Positions 57,401-64,000 of a DNA stretch of 64,000 nt are shown one piece after another (the stretch's first letter is position 1; the number at the start of each line of letters is the position of its first letter). The stretch spans positions 412,001-476,000 of the forward strand of contig JAGTXO010000024.1 in NCBI GenBank assembly GCA_019448385.1. The letters run 5' to 3'. The notes below the pieces were generated by a model that was not told where the DNA came from, ran no database searches, and worked only from the letters and a program-made list of their open reading frames with translations. The position numbers and the translations under genes were made by a program. The stretch is from Diacronema lutheri (Eukaryota > Haptophyta > Pavlovophyceae > Pavlovales > Pavlovaceae).

Positions 57401-59216
57401 CCCTCTCGTCGGCCTCGCGCCGCAGCGCCGCTGCCCCGTCCGCGCGCCGCGCTGTCTCCGCCGCCTCGCGCTCGGCGCGCGCGGCCGCTTCGGCATGGGC
57501 GGCCTGCGCGACCGCCTCGGCGCGCGCCGCGTCCGCGCGCTCCGCGCGCTCCGCGTCGCGCAGCCGCTGCCGCTCCGCCGCCTCGTCCTCGTGCGCCTTG
57601 AGCTCCGCCGCCTCGCGCGCGCGCGCCTCGCGCGCCGCGCGCTCGCGATTCGCCCGCTCCGCCTTTGCGCGCTCGCGCGTGGCGATCGCGGCTGCGGCCG
57701 CCTCCGCCTTCGCCACCTCCGCCTCGCGCGCCGCGCGCCGCGCCGCCACCTCGGCGGTGAGCTCGTCGATGGTGGCGCGCAGCTGCTCGGCCGCGTCGGC
57801 GCCGAGCGCGAGCGCGCGCTGCAGCGCTTCAACCGCCTGCACGGCGTCAGGGCGGAGGGGCGGAGGGGAGGGGAGGGGAGGGGAGGGGAAGGGAGGGGAA
57901 GGGGAGGGGAGGGGAAGGGGAGGGGAGGGGAAGGGGCAAGAGGGACATCGATGTCGAGAAGCGCGCGTGCCGGCCGCGCGCGCGCGGCGCCGTGGCGTCC
58001 TCGCGCTCCGGCGCGGGCCAGCGCGCACCTCTTCGGGCTGACCGCCGGCGGCGAGCGCGAGGCCAAGACGCTGGTGGCCTTTCGCCCAGTCGTCGCTGAG
58101 GGCGATGCACGCGCGCGCATCGGCGATCGCCGCGCTGTGCTCTGCGTGGCGCAGATGGGCGGCGGAGCGGTTGGAGAGCAGCGCGCGCCGCTTGGCCACG
58201 TGCTCGGCGTGGGGCAGCTCAGCCGCCTCGGCGTCCAAACGGCTCAGCGCCTGTGGCGGGCAAAAAGAGGGGCAAAAAGGGGGCAAAAAAGGGGCAAAAA
58301 AGGGGCAAAAAGAGGGGCAAAAAGAGGGGCAAAAAGGGGCGGCTCAGCGCCTGTGGCGCTCGCCTCGCGGGCGTGTGGGCGTGGCGCGCGCGCTCAGCCG
58401 GTCGCGCGGCGCGGCGCGGCGCGGGCGCGGACGCGAACGTGGGCGCGGGCGCGGGCGGAGCGGCGTAAGCGCGCGGTGTGTACGCACCGCCGAGTAGAGC
58501 CGGACCGCCGCGGCCATTTGTCCGGATGCGAAGGCCGCGTTGCCGCCCTCGCGCAGCTCCTCGCTGCTCGACGCTGCGCGGCTTTTGGCCGGCGCGGTGC
58601 GGGTCGTGCCACAGCGGCGGTAAGAATACTCGCGACGCTCGCCCTCGCCGTCTGAGTGCGCGTTGTCCGCTTCCTTGTCGTTGTCGTCGTCGTCGTCGTC
58701 GTCGTCGTAGCGGCGGCCGCTGCGTGGCGGCGGCGGCGGCTCGCGCCAGCTGCCGCCGCCGCCGCCGCCGCCGCCCGAGCGAAAGCCAAAGCCAGGGGGT
58801 ACGCCGCCAAACCCATCGCCGAAGAAGATGCCGCCCGCGCCCAGGTCGTCGAACGGGCTCCCGCCGAAGAAGTAGTCGCGCCCGCCGCGCCGACGCGGCC
58901 CGCCGCGCCTCCGCCGGCCGCCGCCGCCGCCGCCGCCGGCGAACCGTGCAAAGGCGGCGGCGCGGATGATCTGCTCGTAAAAAGCGGCAATCTCCTCGTC
59001 CGCCATCGCGTCGTACTCGTCGTCCTCATCTCCGCCCATCAGCTTGTCGTACGCCTGCGTCACCTCCTGCATCCGCTCCGTCGCGTCCGGCGCCGAGTTG
59101 CGGTCGGGGTGGTAGGCCATGGCCTTGAGCTTGAAAGCCTTTTTGATGTCGGCCTCGCTCGCCCCGTCCCGCAGCTCGAGCACGTCGAGCGACTGCTGCC
59201 GCGTGAGGTTCGGCAT
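54417..59216 (-). CDS. J-domain/TPR co-chaperone with long repeat-rich tail
   Basis: Exons 58488-59216, 58029-58250 and 54417-57836 give 1,456 residues. A J domain opens the protein (LDVLELRDGASEADIKKAFK, AYHPDRNS with HPD, EVTQAYDKL), followed by a Gly/Phe-rich segment (FGGSPFDDLGAGGIFFGDGF). TPR helices span the exon junctions: SSEELREGGNAAFASGQMAA, then KRRALLSNRSAAHLRHAEHS and DDWAKGHQRLGLALAAGGQP, then EE|AVEALQRALALG. This resembles DNAJC7/Hop-type co-chaperones that bind Hsp70/Hsp90. A charged coiled coil follows. The tail of about 900 residues is PQ-rich and contains 12 copies of SVCAGQPSP, 11 of SLAGSA and PMPQPTPQ repeats. Introns use GTGCGT and GTGCGC donors. The second intron has a (CCCCT)n pyrimidine tract. 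Confidence 0.8.
55744..55941. repeat. 18-bp coding minisatellite, 11 copies
   Basis: Eleven identical 18-bp units in the J/TPR gene, read on the minus strand as the hexapeptide SLAGSA. The absence of divergence suggests recent expansion or homogenisation. Confidence 0.96.
56639..56975. repeat. 27-bp coding minisatellite, 12 copies plus a partial
   Basis: Twelve identical 27-bp units read on the minus strand as SVCAGQPSP, with a partial thirteenth. Each unit contributes one Cys, giving an evenly spaced Cys ladder. Confidence 0.96.
57850..57955. repeat. (GGGGA)n tract ending in the shared 22-bp motif, copy 2
   Basis: A purine tract of about 85 bp on the plus strand, which is the pyrimidine tract of intron 2 of the J/TPR gene, followed at 57934-57955 by the same 22 bp seen at 19174-19195. 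Confidence 0.85.
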
Positions 59217-59523
59217 CGCGCGCCGCGGTGGGGTCCGTCGCACCGCCTGAGTGGGCCGTCCCGTTCACAGGCTGAGTCAGGTTCGCTCCGGGACGAGCGG
59301 GGAGGCGCCAGGCCGCATTTTGCAGCGCCGGCTGCCTAGCAGCAGCTGACGCACCGCACGGCGTGGCCGCCACCGCTGCGCGCACCGCCCACGCCACGCG
59401 CGCACGCGCCCGCCGTGCGGGCTTGGAACCTTGCGCGCGGCCGCCCGCACGGCTGAGGGCGCTCGCAGCGGGCTTGGGACCTTGCGCGCAGCGCGCGGCG
59501 CCGCGCGCCACCGTCGACGCCGT

Positions 59524-60444
59524 TCACTGTCGGCCCGCGCCCATGCAGCCGCAGCGCGCGGCCGCGATGAAGCCCACGTCGGGCTCGACACGTGCGGCGG
59601 CGACGAGGACACCGACGTTGGGTGGCGGCGCCGGCGTGCCGAGGTCGCGCATCGCGACATGGTGCGTGCCGCCGTATTCGACGGGCATCTCCGACGGCTC
59701 GATGGCCGCGAGCAGCGCCGGCCGCCAGAGCGCGTCTGCCGAGAAGAGCTTCACCTTGTCGAGCGTGTCCTTGCCCATGAACGGAGTGAGCAGCGCCCAG
59801 CATGCCGAGAACATGAACGGCGCGTTGATCACGTAGACGGTTCCGACGCGCTGCGCGAAGAGCTCGGTGTCGAGCCCCATTAGCTCCTCGGCGAACGCGA
59901 GCGCCGCGCGGCTCATCAGGCGCGTGCCCCAGTGCTTGAGGTCGAGCACGAGCGTCATGCGGTCGATACGCTCGCCGCGCAGCGCCGAGGCCTTGCGCAG
60001 GCGGCGGCACATGCGCTCGCGCTCCCACAGGTGGAACATGCGCAGCCGCTCGAGCGGCACCGTCTTGCTCACCGCCGCGACGTCGAACGCGCCGAGCTTG
60101 GCCCAGCCGACCGGCCGGCCCGCGCGGTCGAGCCCGTCGTGCCACGCCGGGTACCAGTGCGCCATCACGCGCTCATCCACGCCGGTGACCTGGGCAAGCG
60201 ACATGTCCGCGAGCGCGTCCAACCCGAGCGACGCGCGCCACTCGAGGTTGGCGACGAGCATCGCGAGCGCGCCGCCGACGTCAAAGTCGCGCAGCGCGAG
60301 GAAGTGGTGCAGGAAGCCGGCCTCGTCCTCGGCGGGGAGGAGCGCGGCCTTGCGCACGCGCTCGGCGAGGCCGCGCGCGTCGACAGCGGCGGCGAGCTCG
60401 GCGAGGCGGCGCGCGCGCTCCGACGCGTCGACGGTAGGTGGCAT
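59524..60444 (-). CDS. CRAL-TRIO (Sec14-like) lipid-transfer protein
   Basis: A 306-residue protein. The N-terminal helices (LLPAEDEAGFLHHFLALRDF, then MLVANLEWRASLGLD) form a CRAL-TRIO N domain. The lipid-binding domain follows: RPVGWAKLGAFDVAAVSKTV, RIDRMTLVLDLKHWGTRLMS, FAQRVGTVYVINAPFMFSAC, WALLTPFMGKDTLDKVKLFS and EPSEMPVEYGGTHH. These match Sec14-type phosphatidylinositol/phosphatidylcholine transfer proteins (the VINAP and the final EYGG are family signatures). The start is the first in-frame ATG of good context (MPPTVDASE). Likely cytosolic; ligand unknown. No intron. Confidence 0.9.
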   Translation of the reverse strand: MPPTVDASERARRLAELAAAVDARGLAERVRKAALLPAEDEAGFLHHFLALRDFDVGGALAMLVANLEWRASLGLDALADMSLAQVTGVDERVMAHWYPAWHDGLDRAGRPVGWAKLGAFDVAAVSKTVPLERLRMFHLWERERMCRRLRKASALRGERIDRMTLVLDLKHWGTRLMSRAALAFAEELMGLDTELFAQRVGTVYVINAPFMFSACWALLTPFMGKDTLDKVKLFSADALWRPALLAAIEPSEMPVEYGGTHHVAMRDLGTPAPPPNVGVLVAAARVEPDVGFIAAARCGCMGAGRQ

Positions 60445-60612
60445 CCTTGGCTCCGACGCGCGTCGCGGCCGGGCGCACTTGTGATCAGCTGACTGGAGCA
60501 AAACGCGCCAAACACCTTTTTTCAAAAGCGATGCAGCTGAGTGCTAGGTGTCAGCCTGTCAGTGTTGTCAGCCGTCAGGTGACTCGTGTGAGTGTTGAGG
60601 CCGGGTCAATCG

Positions 60613-62778
60613 TCAGGAGGAATAAGGCGCGCCCGTAGGAAAGCGCACAATGGGCTCCTGGCAGCGCGTGCGCGATGGCGTTGAGGAGTGCGGGCGCGTG
60701 TGAGGGCGCGCGCGCACACGCACGCAAGGCGGCGCGCTCGCACAGTCACGGCTTGCGGCGGGCGGCATGGCGGGCGGCCTCAGCGCCCACTCGGACAGCC
60801 GGACGCCCCACGCGCCGCGCGGCCGTGGCCGCTGATGACCGGCCCTGCGCGCTGCGCGCTGCGCGCTGCGTTGGTATTGCCGTGAGGGTGGACTGTGCGG
60901 TGACTGTGCGGTGAGGGTGACTGTGCGTTGACTGTGCCTGCCCGCTTTGAGCCGCGCGCAGTGCGTGCGGTGCGCGGCGCTCTCAAAGCGAGCGGAGGGC
61001 TGCGGCCGTGGCTGTGGCAAGGTGTTCAAATTTGATGGAAGGGGCGCGCCCACGAGACGGGCGCCCTCTGCTGGAATCCTTGCGAGTACGCGCGCGCACG
61101 CGCAGGCGGGGAAAGGCGCGTATGGCAGGGGAACGGGCGCAGGCAGGGGACACGGCGCGCATGGCAGGGCAACGGGCGCAGGGGGCACACGGCGATTGCA
61201 GCACGCGTCGCCGCGCCGCACCCGGACCAGCGCGCGAGCACACGTCGGCCGTGCGCGCGTCAACTCGACTGTGCGAGCCCCGGCGGCCGCCGCCTCAAAG
61301 TGCGCCTGCGCCGTGTGCCACGCTCGCACGGCCATCGAAGCGATGGCCGCGTCGAGCGCCTCGTGTGCCGCTGACGAGGTGGCGGATTGGACGGAGGCGG
61401 AGGCGGAGGCGGAGGCGCGGCGGCGGGAAGTCGACGAGGCGGCGGACGGCCGGCGCGACGCGCGCACGCTTCGCCCACCGTCGCCCGCCGTGCGCTCCTC
61501 CCATTCGCGCGGGATCGGCACGCCGCCCCCCCACTCCGCCGCGATCGCCGCCGCGGGCGCGAGCGGCACGCGACGCCGCGCCGCCGAGCGCGGCGGCTGC
61601 GACGGTGAGAATGGCGTCGCTGTGCCGCTCGCGCTGCCCGCGCACGCGCGCATCGCAGCGTGCCGTGCCGCGTACCCCGCTGCGCGCTCGCGCGGCCGCG
61701 GCGTGGTCATGCGCACGCGCGCGCCGCCGTGTCGCGGCGAGCGCCGCGCGTGCGTCGCGCCGGCCGGCGTCGCGCAGCGCGCGGGCTGCTCGTCGGCGAG
61801 CCGCGCGCCGCGCACCGGCCGCTGCCCGTCGTCCGCGCACGTGCGCGCTCTGCGCGGCAGAGCGGCGGCGGCGTCGCCGCTGCCGCCGCCCTTCGCGGAG
61901 CGCGTGGGCGGCGCGGAACTGCGCCCCGCCTCGCTCCACACGTCGTCGTCGTCGTCGTCGTCGCTTCCGTCGGCCGCCGCGCCGTTGGGAAAGCCGTCGC
62001 TGTCGCCGCCGCTGCTGCTGCTGCTGCCGCTGCTGCTGCTGCTGCCGCTGCCGCTCCCGCCGCTGCGCCCGGCGGGGCGGCGCCGGCCGGCCGAACCGCG
62101 CGCGGGCGGGCGCGGCTGATTGGCGCGGCTGTGCCAAGGCGAGAAGGGGGAGAGGTGGGTGCGGCTGTGCGGGGGCGAACGGCGGTGTGACGCCCGCCAC
62201 TCCGTCTCCTCCTCCTCCTCCTCCTCCTCCCCGCGCCACTCGCCGTCCGAGTCGCTCGCGTCGGTAGCATCGCCGGACTGCGCGCCGGACTGCGCGCCGG
62301 ACTGCGCGCCGGACTGCGCGCTCTCGCCGCAGCTGCCGCCGCTGCCGCCGCCGCGCTCGCGCGCACCGCGCACGTGCGCACCCGCGCGTGCGCGGCCGCC
62401 AATCTCCCGCCACTCCGCGTGCGCCCATCGTGCCGTCTCGAAGGAGCTCACGGTGCGGCTCCTGCGCGAGCCCGTGCTCATCTGCGGGCGGAAGGTCGCG
62501 CCCTCAAGCTCCGCCGCCTCGCGCCGCCGCCGCTCCTCCGCCGCGCGCGCGCGCAGCTCCTCGCGCGCGCGCACCGCCCGCGCGTACTGCGCGGCGCCGT
62601 CCGCACCGCCACGCGAGTGCGCGGGCGGGTCGTAACGCGCGATGCGCACGGGCGCAAAAGGCGCGGCGAGCGCGGCCGCCTGCGCGTCGGCGCGGCGCAG
62701 CTGCTCGAGCCGCTCCGCCTTGCGCGCCGCGCGCTGCGCGCTCCGCTCGTGGATAGTGCTTCTGCTGCCGCCACCGCT

Positions 62779-62811
<33 letters not shown>

Positions 62812-63513
62812 CTCGTCGCGCAGCCACGCGCTGCTCGCGAAGCGTTGGGGCACGTGCGGCGGCTCGGCCGGCGGCTCGGCGCCGTAACGTCCGGCGAGCG
62901 ACGCCGTGGTCGGCGCGGCGTACGCCTCCGCCCGCCTCGCCTGCGCCAACTTGCGCGACGCTGGCGCCATCGGTGGCGGCGCCTCGGCCTGCGCGCGCAG
63001 CTCGTCGGCGAGCGCGGCCACCTCGATCCGGCGGCGCTCGCGCAGCTCGAGGCCGCGCGCGTAGAGGTCCTCGCCCACGTACGCGCGCTCATCCACCCGC
63101 GGCTCGCGCGCCAGCCGCTCGCGCTCCGCCGCCTCCTCCGCCTCCTCCTCGGCCGCGAGCGCGCGCCGGAGCGCGCTCTGCGTCGGCGCGCCCACCGCGC
63201 TCGGCGTGCGGCGAAGCGCGCTCGAGTACGGGCTGATCACGGGCGCAAAGCGGCCCTCGGGGTCGGCGGGCGGCTCGGCGAGGCGCTTGGCCGCCCATTG
63301 CTCCTCCGCCTGCTCCCATCCGCTCACCGGGCCGACGTACGCGCGGCCGCGCAGCAGCTCGGCCGAGCGCTCGCCGAGCCGCGGCGTGCGCTGCGACGCC
63401 TCGAACTGCTCGCGGCTCTCGCGCACGTCGCGTCGCAGCTGCTCGAGGCGCGCGTCGCGCTCTGCCGCCCACCGCCGGTTGCGCGCGTAGTAGGCATCCT
63501 CCAAAGCGGACAT
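60613..63513 (-). CDS. Coiled-coil hypothetical protein, C-terminus uncertain
   Basis: A frame of 966 codons starting MSALEDAYYARNRRWAAERD. The first 450 residues are charged helices with repeated small motifs (YVGPVSGWEQAEEQWAAKRL, DERAYVGEDLYARGLELRER) and ATFRPQMSTGSRRSR, a TFxPxxxxxSR motif often seen in cilium- or cytoskeleton-associated protist proteins; that link is inference. The middle is Ser/Gly/Asp-rich. A helical piece (AHEALDAAIASMAVRAWHTA) comes before about 61270. Downstream of that the frame reads as Pro/Arg-rich nonsense and may be intron or 3' untranslated sequence, so the true end could be near 61250 or via an unrecognised splice. Confidence 0.55.
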
Positions 63514-64000
63514 CACCGCCTCGCTCGCATCGCCATTTTCGAAATGGAGGCGGCGATCGAGCTGATTGAAGGAAACGTGCCACAGCCCACAGGGGGTCTG
63601 CCGACGACGCGTCGCTCGCTCCCGGCGGGCGTTGCGGCTTCGTCCGCATGCGGCCGCCGCGCTCGTAGTGTCCTCGCCAAATTGACGACTTCCAAGTCGT
63701 CGATTGACGGGAATTACTAAAGAGGGGCGTGAAGAGGGGCGCGCCGCACTTGAGGAGGGGCGCGATCCCACGTCCAAATACACGAAGATGTCAACAGAGC
63801 GGCAGGCGCCAGGCGGGAAGCGAGGCGCACCACCCATGCGGCTCGCCCACGGATTGTGCAGCGCGCACGCGCAGCGACGGTCGTGGCGCATAGTTTTTTG
63901 AGTGCAGCACTGCCGGTACGTCTCGCCGTTGCGCGTTGGCCGGCGCTTGAACAGCCACCCGAGCCGCACGGGCGGCGCTCCAGCGCCGGCGTCTTCAGCG
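63514..64000. other. Upstream region with a possible truncated gene at the edge
   Basis: About 490 bp upstream of the coiled-coil gene. The right-hand 200 bp, read on the minus strand, give GWLFKRRPTRNGETYRQCCT and HDRRCACALHNPWASRMGG, which look more protein-like than their surroundings and could be the C-terminal part of a gene cut by the window edge. No family is recognised and no confident stop or splice can be assigned. Confidence 0.3.

Noticed and set aside
55409-57601. Long plus-strand frames full of repeats (RTHWAMAAL and LRVRRC units)
   Set aside because: They are antisense readings of the 27-bp and 18-bp arrays of the J/TPR gene. The minus strand gives J and TPR domains linked by consistent introns.
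1-64000. tRNA, rRNA and snRNA genes
   Set aside because: I looked for tRNA B-box-like sequence (GGTTCGAATCC type) and rRNA-like stretches and saw none that I could support by eye; tRNAscan and Infernal would be needed to exclude them.

Overview
The window looks like nuclear DNA of a very GC-rich photosynthetic eukaryote, most likely a haptophyte-type alga. This is inference from content. Nuclear-type genes (cohesin SMC3, JmjC hydroxylase, bystin, CMGC kinase, Myb protein) sit beside genes for mitochondrial proteins (NDUFS7, SDHAF4, a possible ATP synthase small subunit) and probable plastid proteins (CPP1-like, DUF6816-like). Genes are compact, with 0-5 short introns (about 80-240 nt). The usual splice donor is GTGCGC, two donors look like GC-AG, and intron 3' ends read GCGCAG. 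Codons are so GC-biased that nearly all six frames stay open, so most long antisense frames were discarded.

Layout: 1-9.0 kb is minus-strand (disordered protein, KDM8/JMJD5-like, a doubtful small gene, a 52-aa membrane protein, SMC3). 9.8-11.6 kb carries a histidine phosphatase and SDHAF4. 11.9-19.1 kb holds a disordered protein, a type II membrane protein, a CaaX-box protein and a metallophosphoesterase. 19.4-27.1 kb holds the CPP1-like gene, a 1,665-aa LRR/ARM/patatin phospholipase and an ankyrin protein. 27.3-32.0 kb holds an SDR oxidoreductase, NDUFS7 and a CMGC kinase. 32.0-36.0 kb is a J-domain/MORN protein. 38.4-40.4 kb has two disordered proteins. 48.4-63.5 kb has a Myb protein, bystin, a DUF6816-like protein, an NT-C2 coiled-coil protein, a repeat-filled J/TPR protein, a CRAL-TRIO protein and a coiled-coil protein. 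Many neighbours are divergent with start codons only 55-75 bp apart, or convergent with very short gaps, several of which contain stem-loops.

Two mobile elements interrupt this order. The first (36,096-38,358) has 55-bp perfect terminal inverted repeats directly flanked by a 9-bp target duplication; it resembles a Mutator-like (MULE) element and carries an RWD-like frame and zinc-binding frames. The second (40,407-48,366) is the most interesting object in the window. It is a 7.9-kb element between 19-bp direct repeats, inserted exactly between two convergent genes. It encodes what appears to be one giant spliced protein with a YqaJ-type PD-(D/E)XK nuclease, a chromodomain and a Fanzor (eukaryotic TnpB) RuvC nuclease with all three catalytic acidic residues. 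Its roughly 400-bp 3' region contains hairpins and is a candidate source of the Fanzor guide RNA.
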